A stretch of DNA of 64,000 bases from Pampus argenteus (Eukaryota; Chordata; Actinopteri; Scombriformes; Stromateidae), in assembly GCA_036937835.1 (NCBI GenBank), contig CM072877.1, forward strand, positions 12,899,001 through 12,963,000. The letters run 5' to 3'. The translations under genes and the position numbers were made by a program. Below are positions 46,496 through 58,051 of the stretch, in pieces. The notes beneath the pieces were generated by a model, which did not search any database, had not been told where the DNA came from, and saw only the letters and a program-made list of their open reading frames with translations. The number at the start of each line of letters is the position of its first letter. Positions within the stretch are counted from its first letter, which is position 1.

Positions 46496-48412
46496 GTATG
46501 CGTGTGTGTGTCCCCATACCCTTTAGCGGAGGGTCCAGTGGGCATGCTGAAGGTCTTCTGCAGGTTGAATTTGCCCGTAGTGATGGAGTCAGCTGACTGA
46601 GACAAGCTGATGCTGCGATTTCTGAAGAACTCAAAACCCCCAGTTGAGCTCGGTTCCTACAGACAGACACACAGTCAGAGTGTGTTCATGATCACACAAA
46701 AGTTTACTCTGTGCTGCGTGTAACGCTTCCAATTAGATTGTTGAAACAGGACTCTTGGAGCTTGTAAATCTTCCTAAATAATTTCTATAGCCAGTGTTAA
46801 AGAAAAGCTGCGAACAAAGGAAACAGGAATGTGTACTGAGATGATGTGAATCTCCTCACCTGTGTGGTGGGCGTTGGGGGTGGAGTCTCCATCTCCCCAG
46901 AGCCAATGGCTTTGAGGAATCGGATCATGTGTCGGCAGAGGTCCCATTTGCCCTGCTCAAGCGCCGTGTTGAAGAGCAGAGTGGCGTGCTGTCGGCTCAC
47001 TGCTGGAACCTCCATGTTCTTTGCATGAAGAGAGAGAACAAGATAAGAGACAGAAAGACGGAGCATTTTATGATTTTATGACATCTGAAATGCTAAAAAA
47101 AAATTGGTAATCTGTGCACTGTGCTATGAAAAACAAGGTGCATCTAGTGTGTGTTAAGGGTCTCTACCTGCAGTATAATCAGATAGGAGGCTGCTGTGTC
47201 CAGATCCTGAGCCATGAGGCACTCCTCGAACAGATCCTTGGGGTTCCCCACAGCAGCAAACAGGTAGTTCCACAAGGCGTACTCCGTCTTCCGGGCACAG
47301 TGGACAATGGTCTGGAGGAAAAGGGGAAACTCTGTGATGAACTTGGCCACGGTGGGCAGCAGAGGGTCAGGTATGGGCTCCCTCGATGTCGCCTCTTCTT
47401 CTAGCACTACGTGCACCATCAGCTCCATGACGTGGGGGAAGTAGGGGAGGGAGGCACACGACTGAGCCAACATCAAAGCCTGTGGGAGAGGGAACATTAA
47501 GGAGAAGAAAGAATGGAAAGGAATCAGTTTGTATACTTTGTGGGTGTGCCAACCAGAAGCTCACAATATGTTTTTCCACTTAACCTGGTTCACTAAATGT
47601 AAACAGAAAGACTGTTTGCTAAACTGGAGGCTCTTCATACCTGTTCACCCAGGTTGCGAACCAGCAGCTGCCTCAAAATGTGGTGGAGGTAGATGTGGGA
47701 GGTCCTCTCTACGGTGCAAAAGGGGAACAATGCCTCCAACGGTTCCGACGATCCCTGTAGTCCGTCGTACAGCACAGTCTCATTGGTTGCTCCCAGTACC
47801 AGGGCGTCCTCAAACAGCACGGCCAGAGGGTAGATGTCAATGTGGAAGGGCAGCATGATGCGCCTAGAGAGGAAGGAGTGAGGCTTGCGGTGGTCTCGGG
47901 GGAACAGCGGCAGCCAGACTTTCATGCCCGCCTCACCGCAGGACAACCACAGGGCCTCCAGCAGGTGGCGCTTCTTCCTGTTGGAGCGACAGGTTGTCCA
48001 CACATTCTCCACACACTGGGCCAGGACTACCGGAGGACAAAATGGTAGCTGCGGGAGAAAGAATATATTGTTAGAGGGATTTACTAATTAAAGCATAAAG
48101 TTGTTGTTACATGCTTTAGCAACATTGTTTTTTAAATATTTTATTTGTAAAACTAAGTTTCTGACTTAATCTCTGAATACAGGTGGAAGCAGTTGAAAAG
48201 TAGAAACGCTGACAATCCAAGTGGGGTGTTTGAACTCACCAGTTTCTTATTGTTGGCAGGCGTCTCCTTCTCTCGTACCTGCGGCCCTGAACGGTCCCTC
48301 TGTAGCATGATCAACTGGCCACCCAGATTCAACATGATGCTCTCTGCCATGCAGGCCTGATGGACGAACAAACATAAAACAAGGATCCAGACAGCAGCTA
48401 CATTTATAATTC

Positions 48413-48445
<33 letters not shown>

Positions 48446-51400
48446 CAGAGTGTGTTTCTGTGTTACCTGCTGCGGGGCTTTCAATGTGATGCCAGTCTCT
48501 GTGCGCACAGAGGTGAGTGTGACAGACACTACAAGGGCGGGGTGAGGGATGTAGCGAGACATCGAAACCTCCTGCAGCAACTCCACGCTGGCAGACAGGT
48601 TTGGACTGGAATATCAAATACACTTATTATAAAACTAGAACACTAATAAACAGGAATGGCACTCTGAAGTGTTTGAAAAAGCAGGTAGTATGAGAGGTGA
48701 ATGTCAAGAGGGAACATTTTCTTCTTCTCTCTGTTTAAAAGTAGTCAATGTATGTGAGTAAAAAGTCACTGAAAAACATTTCAAAGACACAACAACAATT
48801 TAGGTAAGCATAAATCATTAAGAGGCTGGCAGTTTATAACACAGACTAGACTCTCAGCCAGACATGAAGCTGAAGCCATTTCTGTCATGTGATGGGTATT
48901 AGGTCAATAGCTTTTACTAGAAGCCTCTTTTCCTGAAGGAAAATGTGGCTGAGTAACATTATTACCCAATACTATTATGACTGCTGATGCCAGGGATTTC
49001 CCTGGTGCAGGAGTGTGTTAAAAGGAAAAAGAGGACTGGAGTAAAAGTCTAGAAAAGGGATATGATCACTACATTGTCCACACAATGGATGTGTAATGTG
49101 TCTACTATACAAAAACAGCCCACCTGTCGTTCCTCCTCTCTATACTATAGAGGCAGATGGAGCAGTCAGCTCTGAACAAGATGATCATGTCTCTAAAGAC
49201 GTTGAGCAGCAGAGTGTCCGAGTGCAGCTTAGTGACTGAGGCAAAGGAGTTGTCCAAGTTGGATGACCGTTGATAGAGCCTCAGCTGGTGTTTGAAGAGA
49301 GATGACAGAGAGAAACAACATAATGAGAAAGAAATAGAAGGATTCATGAGGAACAATAGTGACGTAGCTGGTGCTTCAGTCTCACCTGCTCTTGCTGGTC
49401 TATAAAATTGTAACAGGCCACCACCACAAAGTCTTTCCACCAAGCCAGACCGCCTGTTACTGTCATGTTCTGCTCCTGTAGGGAAAAACACGAGACATGC
49501 AAACACATATTTACACACATGTAACTTGAGCAAGGGATTCAACAGACTTATATTTATTTTGTGTGCTTAAGGTTTATTTTGCTGCTGCAAATTTCCATGT
49601 GGTTTTTCACAGCAGGCAGAGATAGTTACATGTTGCGTTGAAATAATAATAATATTATTATTGTTTACTGGTAATTGTACTGAAGCCATTCGGAGATGGT
49701 TACATTTGTCTACAGTGTCTCATACCTGAGTGATATTTCCAAACAGTTTCCATTTTCTTGTGAATAAGGAGTAGTGTGCCAAGCCCCGCCTCCCTGCTAC
49801 AGCCATGCACTGGCCTGCTGTGTCTATGGCTGCAAACTGCATGAGAAAAACAATATAATCAACTGACTGATGACATACCAATACAAATACACCCAATCAG
49901 GAAAGGCTTTTCGGGCCTAAGACAAAGAAAACCTCTTTTACTATAACATGCTGACATTATCATTGACAAATGGTTAACACACCTTGCATAATGATAGTTC
50001 TACTCTTGTGTACACACGTACACACACTTGTGGTCACATTCTTGTTGGTTTACTTTGCAAACATAACTATGTAAATTCAGGAATCTTGCAGACTTTACAG
50101 CCTGAGCACACAGGTATCCTGAGTGAAATGACCGGCTATAAAGATTGTTTGTTTAAACCAGTTTGTGCTACCAGATGTCTTCATTTTCCACACACAGCCA
50201 AAGTCAACAAGTTCAAAAGCTCAATACTCATGGGAGAGAATTTCAAAGACAATTTACTGCATGTTTCTGTGACTTTCATCTTTTCTTCCACTTGACCTGG
50301 TACGTCAGGATGCTAAATTACAAACGCATACATTCCCACACTTACCCGTATAGGCCAGTTGCTCTCTAGGTATGTGCTGTGAATCTAGAGTTAAAAAAAA
50401 AAAGTAGAAATACAAGATAAACAAATTAAATTAAGGGGTCTATATTACTGATTCTAAAATGACCTGAGGCTGTATTTCTGTTTGTACCATACTGTAGGCA
50501 TTTTAAGAAATATTTTAAACTCCTGCCACTGTTGCATAAATCCCACCTACCCAGGTGTGTTGCCAAATGTTGACTGTGCATCCTTACCTGGACCACGTGC
50601 CAGTGCTTGTGTCCCAGTAAAGTGCTGAGTCCCTGAGAGAGAGAGGATTTGGGGTTGGGGGGATGGTGCAGTGGGCTGCTGTCGTGCGGGTGCAAGTGTG
50701 TGTGCGGGTGTGTGTCGGAGGCATTGTGGACCTGTGTGGGGTCACCACAGGTCAAGTAGAGGCGGTCTTCACCATGAAGTAACACCTGCTCCTGGTTACT
50801 CTGTACAGTCGAGAGAGGAGCAAACAGAGCATGAATTTTTAATGTGTGTGTGTGTGTGTGTGTACACAAAACTCTGCTATGCATTTTCATCCATTTTCTC
50901 ACCGTGCAGGGATTGACTGTGAGAGCACTCTTGATGAAGTGGAATTGCAGTATGCCAGCCTGCAGGGAGGACTGAGGAGGTGGCACCATCTCCTCCTCCT
51001 CCTGCTGCTCCTCCTCCTGCCTCCTTCTCTCCTGTTTGTTAGGGATCACCCACAGGTGGTAACCCTCTGCTCCCCAGCTCTGGAAGGAAGGCAGAGTGCA
51101 AGTGTCAGTATGCACAGCAGCAACAAAATATACATTTTACATGTGAAGGACAAACTTTGAGAACAAAGTAATTAATTTCCATTAATTGCTATCATGGGAC
51201 ACGTCAATAAAGACAAACACTTTTGTTTTTAACTCTGCCATCTTATTTTATGTTGTCATTGTTGACAATTATGTGAATACACACACGCACATACACACAC
51301 ACACAAAATGCACTAACCATAGAGCTGATTTTAATGGGATCCTTCTTGGTACCATCAGAATGATACCTGCAGGGAGCACAAAGAGGGAAGTTCATATATA

Positions 51401-53149
51401 AATATATATGTGCATTAAATCAGGTTTGTACGAGTATATTTGTGTGTTTATGCGAGTGTGTGTCCACCCACGCAAAGTCCTCTCCCAGAGTGCAGATGAG
51501 GTGAGCTCCAAAGACACTCCACAGTGACAGACCACCACACTCCCATGTAACCATGGCAACGCTGAAGTCAGGTGACCAGTGGATGAGCTTGACTGGGCCT
51601 GTCTTGTTATAGATGTCTGAAAAGGGAGATAGTTCAGAGAAGAAGTTATTGTTGTGTTTAAATATTGAATGGATTCTCTTGCGAATTGTAAGTTTATGTA
51701 TTTCTTTGCTGAATAATGTTTGTTCTCTTGTATTCAAACAAACATGAGAAATATATCTGATTAACACATTAAGTATTAATAATATTATTTAGTGAAAACT
51801 CTTGGAGCAGCTGAACAAAGTAGATTAAAATGCAGTCACACCCCTTCCTTCCTTGCATGATAACCTGGATTTTCCACATGAATCATGGCTTCCTGCTAAA
51901 ACATTAGACAAATTGGCCTGATCATAATTTATAAGGATGTCCAAATAACTGTATGCATTCTGTAAGTCTATAATAATATAATATGTGGTGCCCTTAACTT
52001 CATTGGACAGGACAGCAATACATTTAATTTGCCTGATTAAAGACCTATGTGACTATGTGTCCCCACTAGGGGGAGCTATGGCTTTAGATCCCATTAAAGG
52101 ACTGTGAACTAAAGGCAGACACAGGCATGTGCACCCAAGAGGCAGACAGGAATGTTATCTCATAGAGGAATTTGTGCAGGAACATGACATGGAGAGATAG
52201 GAGGAAAACAAAAAAGAGGAAAGAAGAAATGGAGAGCTTACCTGGATAGTGTTTTGGTGTGAGCTCCAATTTGTGAGAGAGCTGCATGGATCCTGTTGTG
52301 GTGTCTATCATGTAGACCAGCACTGAGCCGCTATATTGATAACAAAAACATTTTAAGACCTATACCTTCTGGTGTCATTATGACCATTCAGCAATCAGCA
52401 AGCAGTAATTCAGATCAGAATCAGTGACTCAAAAGGATCTGTGACTTCAGTGCAAATGACCTGCAGCTATAAACACATATATGCACATACACATGGTGGT
52501 GTAGGTCATTTCATTGGCTGCTGCCAAGCCAGCTGACATGTTAAACTCTTGTTCATTCATTTATTTATGTGATAAAAGCAGAGCAGCCTTTTAAACTACC
52601 TTTAACTGAAAGTGTATTTTGAAAGGTATTCAAATAATGTCCAAAAGATTTAATTTAACTGTGAGTGAGTCAGTCCAAATTTAGCTCTGCTTTCTGCAGG
52701 TCTTTGTGCATAATTACTTGAGGAACATTGTGCATTTGTGATGTTTCAATAACATGCAAAATACGCACACAAAATCTGTAGAAAAAAAAGGAGAGCAACT
52801 AGCAGAGAGAAAGAGAAAAAACCCTGCCAAGCCGGCAGACCGTACAATCCATCACAAGTTCCTGACAGGTACCGTATCTACTAGGCAGCCTCAGCAAACA
52901 CAAACCGACAGATTCTCACACTGGACACACACCACACGGACAACAATCAACCTCTAACACAGGGATGCAAACAAACACACCCGGGTTCACTCTTCCAGCA
53001 CTGCATTGTAAAAATACAGAGAGAGAGAGAGACACAGACAAACGCATACCTGGCACAACCGAAAGCCATCAGTCTGTACTTGTTGTTGACAGCCACGCAG
53101 GTGCCATCAGTTACGTCTGCTGCCCAGACGCCCTGCAGCTGCTGGACAG

Positions 53150-53181
<32 letters not shown>

Positions 53182-56100
53182 CCTTTATGAATTACAAAAT
53201 CAGTGTGACATGGCCACAAGTACAACATGTCTAAACTGCTGTCAGCCGGAAACACATCAGTTATATTTAACTTTTAAATGTTTAATAAATAAATATCAAA
53301 CTCTACAGCACACATTATGGAAGGCAAATTATCTTACACTTATATCAGGACATATTTATTATCCATCTAATATTTAAGAACAGAATTTCTATCCAAAACG
53401 TCAGAAGAAAAGAGTTCTTACTGATTCATTTAAAAAAAAAAATCCTGCCAAGATAAAAATGTTATCTATTTATACAATATAAAAAATGTGTTGACCTGAA
53501 CACATTGAATCATCAGTTTGGATATTTTTCTTCTCAGTGAGTAATTCTATCTCTCTCCACTTTGGGAAAACAGAAAGAACATCCACAGCTCTCTCACTTG
53601 TTTAATCTCCTCTACTTATATATTACTTATTGTATTTAACCTTTTAACCTACCAAACAGCAGGCTGTCTGCAATTCATCAGCTTTTCAATGCCATAGGTA
53701 TTATGCATTTTTATAATCTAGGTTTGTTTTCTGTATTTGCCCTTTAGAAAACGGTGGGTGTTGTAACGTCAACAGGGAGCGTCCTTACATCTGCTGTGAT
53801 GGTGTTGCTGAGCGGTGTGATAAAACCCAAGCGTCCGTCGCTCAGTACCACAGCGAAACCGTCCAGGGTCAAACAATACTCCATACAACGGATATACACT
53901 CCCTCCAGGTCCAGAGAGGGACCACCTACACACACACAAACAAACACACAAACACAAACGTTTGTGTTCTATGTAACAAAATTAATGACTGAATATGGAG
54001 CTGAAGTTACTGATAAGAACTAAATATTGCAATGGATCATGTGTGAAATGAATTTTGTTGGCCTGATATTTATTAAATTAAAAAATTATTTATAATTAAT
54101 TTCTCAACATTAGTGAGTGATTTGCAGTTTCTGTTTATACTGTCAACTGGAATCAGGTCTTTTTCTGTGTTAACCTGTGTGCACGGATCTTCTAACCTCG
54201 AGCAGACTGTAGGTCTAGCGAGAAGGGGATTGTAGTGAGGCAGATGGCCTTGCGTCCGTTGCTCCCCAGCCCGTCCCAGTGCAGCACGTGGAGGTAGCCG
54301 TCTGCTGTGCACACCAGTAAGTCCTCCTGGAGGGACTGCAGACTGGTGGGAAGATGAAGAAACACACACATATCAGCACTGACTGAGAGCGGGAGTAAAA
54401 GGAAACAGTCAGGGGCAGTAGGTAGGACGGGCGAGAGCGAGATAACAAACAGCAGAGTGTTTCGAAAACAGTGGACTAGTCATCATCCAGCTGTGATCTC
54501 TGAGTGAAGCCTCAAACTTTTATTGGCCAGCTGTGATGAGGCCACATAGCGGCCATTGCAAACTCTCATTGTCTTCTAACACACAAGTGAACGAACAGCA
54601 GTGTGTTTGTGTGTGTGAAGCTGCTTATTGTGCTCCAAAAAAGTATTAGCTGTCTGAAGATGGCACAATGGCACAACAAAGAAAACAGCTAGAGTCAAAT
54701 AGAAGAGAGAGAGAGAAAAAAAAGGGAAGCAAAGCGTATAAGGACACTGGACTTTCACTGTGGGGGAGGAAAGTGTTCTTGGTAGCTTCACTTCACAGCA
54801 GCAGACACCCACTCATCTCCTGCTCAATCAAGCTGTGGCTGTGAAATGCTAACAGAGTGCTCTCATTCAGACGGCTACCCTGTAATCTCTGTCAAGAGAT
54901 GTTACAGACAAACGCATCAAAGCCAAGACAATATAAACAAAAAAAAGACAGAAAACAAAAAAAGAGTGGAAAGTCGAGCAGAAAACGAGCGAGTGACGGC
55001 TCTTCTGTCACTGAGCAAACAAAGATGTCAAGTTGAAGGATGTGTGGGTGATAATAGGGAAGAAACTAAAAAAAGAGAACAGAAATATAAATCAAAGAGG
55101 TACTCGGCTTGTTTCTAACAGGTTCCTGTGTTCTCCTGTTATGAAGATGATTTATTTCTGTATCACTCTTATTATAATTTAGGTACAAGGCGTTAGAAAT
55201 AGCATAGCATTTACACATTTATTTATATTGTGTTTCATAATAAAACTTCACAATACTGTGAGAGTTGCAATGGCAATTTAATGTTTTTGGTTGGATGGAT
55301 CAGTCTCTAAAGATTATGCTTAGTTTAGTTCAATACAAAGCTTACACATCAAATACCAAACTAAATTATATTATTACATCTTACGTAGATGACTTTGAAA
55401 TAACAACAGGCTGAATATAAACATCGAATTTACGATGTGTGACAAACAAGCATAGTCATAAGATAACATGATGGCCAATAAATCTCACCGCAGCATTAAA
55501 GTGATCAGCTAGAATGACATATGGTCAGGATTCCCACAATGCTTTGATACCATCTGAGTAAATTTGTCCTGAAATCCCTGAAATTATGAGGCTGATTTGA
55601 ATCAGTTGTTCTCCAGGCAACACTGAACTTCGTCCAGCTCACAACCGAAATCAAAAAACGCTTCTTTTGTCATTCTTTCCTTTTATCAATCATCACTAAA
55701 CCCTGCCACCCACTTCTATTCATCCGTCCATCACGCTTCTCTTCCAGCACCCGTCCATGTCTGCAGACTCATGGTATTTCTCTCTCTTCAGAGCGCAGAC
55801 GACTCTGTGACAGCTGACAGAGCTCCTCACTGCACCTCAGCCATCTCTCACTGCCAATGTAGACTTTCCGTGAGAGGAAGAAGATAATCTTTCAAGGCTT
55901 TACTCGTGAGGATCAAATGTCCTTCACAGATACAAGGACTTCAAATATTCAAATGTTGGGAGCTGTGTACTTTTAACAGCTGAAACAAAAATTGGAAATT
56001 ATTTTAATATTTCCCGGGTGTATTAAAAATAACTGGAAGCAAAAACAACACATAGTTAATATAATGAGGTCAGTGTACGCTACGCACTAAATATTCATAC

Positions 56101-58051
56101 TGAATGGAAAGCCAGTATAAAGCGAGAAAAACATTGATTTTGGTTTTCAGTTTTAATGGAAAGCAGTATACATAGACAAGGGGAGGGTCTGACTGAACAG
56201 ATATGCCTCTATTTAAATCAATACAGCTCTCTTAATTTTCCTCCGTTAAACCCATATAACTGCAGTGGTTATGTGATTAGCTATGTGCACTTCCACAACG
56301 CAGGTGACCAACACTCAACACTGTGCATAAACACATCCTGTGTAGACACACAAACTGCAATTGCCGTTTCTCACGCTACACCTCCAAAGCAGACACACCG
56401 TTAGTTTACAGGAAGCACTCGCATTGGCGATACAGAGTTTTATCTTTTGATGGTTTCGGCATGTGGAGGTGCTTTTGTCTGTGTGCATGTGAGCTTGATG
56501 ACGCATCTATGTCCTGGAGTGAGAGTAGGCGGGGTTTATTTATATGAGGGAGAGGAGGAGGGGCAGGCGGGGGAAGGCAGTAAGACTGCATCCTACCTGG
56601 TGATGGGGGCCTCCAGATCCACAGGCTTCTTCATTTCTAGAGACAGAGCAGGGGCACATTGTTCTTCCTTATAACCCGGGGTCACCTTCACTCGAGGACT
56701 TCCTCTGTGCAAACATATTAATACAAATATTAGTTTTACAGATGTGTGAGGACAACTGCAGAAATTCCCGAATGCAACTCACAGACCTTATAAAGATCAC
56801 TTGATATGCTCAGACTTGCCCCATTTCAGTTGGTATGTTGTCTAGGAATGTGAATCACTGCACACTGACTCACAACATTTTAATGATACAACCTAGACTA
56901 AAAAAACAACAACAAATGAATATTAAAGGAATACTACACTTTTTTTTGTTCAGCCTGAAACCAGAGCTCAACCCTATCAAACACATTTGGGATGAATTAA
57001 AAACTGACTGTGACTTCATCCAACACTAGTGACCTCACTAAAGCTCTTGAGGCTGAATGGGATAAAAATCTCTGCAGCAAGGTCCCAAAATATTGTGGAA
57101 AACCTTCACGGGAGTGTGGAGCAGCAGATTAATAACCATGTTAAGAATGAGATGTTTATTAATCACATGTGTACGGTAGTCTATCTGTCACAGTAAAAAC
57201 ACGGTAACCGCTGTAGGACTTAGCTAAAAGTTCACTACCTGCTTTACCACAGCAAATTAATCCATATTTGGTCATAAGCAAACATTACATTTCATGAGAG
57301 GATTTAGCCATAAAACGCTCTTGTATTCCTACTAGTATTGTTTGACAGCTGCTGGCTGATTGCTGACGAGCCTTTAGGGAGATAACGAGACAGTTGACAT
57401 TTTCCTTCAAAGATAAACTGCAGCAAGCAAAAAAATCCCAAAAGGAAAAGGAAAGCAGCTTAAGTATTCAGATAAATAAATGTTGTGTTTGTTTGTAACC
57501 AATGCAATAGCATTATAATGAAGTCATAACAGTTGCTGCTTGTAGAAGCTAATACTGAAATATCCACTTTATAAACTGATCAATACAAACTGCATATAAA
57601 GAGCAACGCTCAGCTGCTGTGTTTTTAATGTATATATGCAATGTTGGGTTTTCACATTTTACCAGATACATGTCACATTCAATATTGAAGTAATGTGTGT
57701 ATTAATCGTGGTTGAATGGCTCTTTAACATTCAACAGGTTTGTTGATAGTGTAACCCGTAAACTACAGCTTGGTCGCTTCTGCTCCTTTTAGTGCAGCTT
57801 CTTGAATGTATTTTATTTTGGACAGTTTATCAGATAAAACACAGATTACAACAAACATTTTTCACCGTTTTCTCACATTTCATAGACAAAACAATTAATT
57901 GAGAAAATCAATGGCTGTAGCTCGACATGTATGTATCAGTGTGCGTGAGTATGTATGCATGCTGCACTTACTTTGGGTAGACGGGCTCATAGAGGTACTT
58001 ATCGTCCCCTCCGCCCAGCACATCAAACAGGAGGATGTAGCCTTTGGCGGT
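44682..58051 (-). CDS. ric1: RIC1, Rab6A GEF complex partner (25 exons to the stop)
   Basis: Exons in transcript order: 58051-57972, 56704-56597, 54342-54197, 53925-53789, 53141-53050, 52330-52242, 51616-51472, 51366-51318, 51079-50903, 50800-50588, 50384-50346, 49836-49726, 49475-49386, 49284-49124, 48605-48467, 48356-48240, 48048-47641, 47479-47168, 47018-46860, 46656-46520, 46354-46074, 45945-45733, 45599-45422, 45306-45118, 44997-44682 (TGA 44684). All phases join, giving 1361 residues; human RIC1 is about 1420, so the first exons lie beyond 64000. The N-terminal half is a WD-like propeller (TADGYLHVLHW, LDGFAVVLSDGRLGF, NNKYRLMAFGC, GGLSLWSVFGA). The C-terminal RIC1 domain starts near ENVWTTCRSNRKKRHLLEAL and includes REPIPDPLLPTVAKFITEFP and AENMYIDMMLWRHAR. 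Family role: with RGP1 it activates Rab6A at the Golgi for retrograde transport, and is needed for collagen secretion in fish. A Glu/Gln-rich insert lies in exon 9. No disruption seen. Confidence 0.97.
46451..46490. repeat. (TA)20 microsatellite
   Basis: Twenty TA units inside a ric1 intron. The repeat starts about 30 bases past the donor of exon 46656-46520 (minus strand) and is preceded by a short CA stretch. Confidence 0.95.
48415..48443. repeat. (GT)n microsatellite
   Basis: GT run about 24 bases beyond the donor of the ric1 exon 48605-48467. Confidence 0.95.
50841..50864. repeat. (GT)n microsatellite
   Basis: GT run in the short ric1 intron between 50903 and 50800. Confidence 0.9.
53150..53178. 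repeat. (AC)n microsatellite at a splice acceptor
   Basis: On the ric1 strand this is a (TG)n run ending only 8 bases before the first base of exon 53141-53050. It takes the place of a normal pyrimidine tract. Confidence 0.95.
54343..56596 (-). other. ric1: ric1 intron
   Basis: AT-rich intron of about 2.25 kb between the ...DLEAPIT and SLQSLQEDLL exons. No exon, RNA gene or clear element seen. Confidence 0.75.
56705..57971 (-). other. ric1: ric1 intron
   Basis: Intron between the ..EPVYPK and GSPRVK exons. It contains a Tc1/mariner transposase relic on the + strand at about 56950-57150. Confidence 0.75.
56950..57150 (+). pseudogene. Tc1/mariner-type transposase C-terminal relic
   Basis: The + strand encodes KPELNPIKHIWDELKTD, the conserved region with the third catalytic acid position of Tc1-like DDE transposases (PDLNPIEHxWDEL). 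It is followed in a shifted frame by DLTKALEAEWDKN and, in yet another frame, by SQNIVENLHGSVEQQI. In intact elements these pieces follow one another in one frame, so the copy is frameshifted and broken by a stop. Only the C-terminal part remains. Confidence 0.6.
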
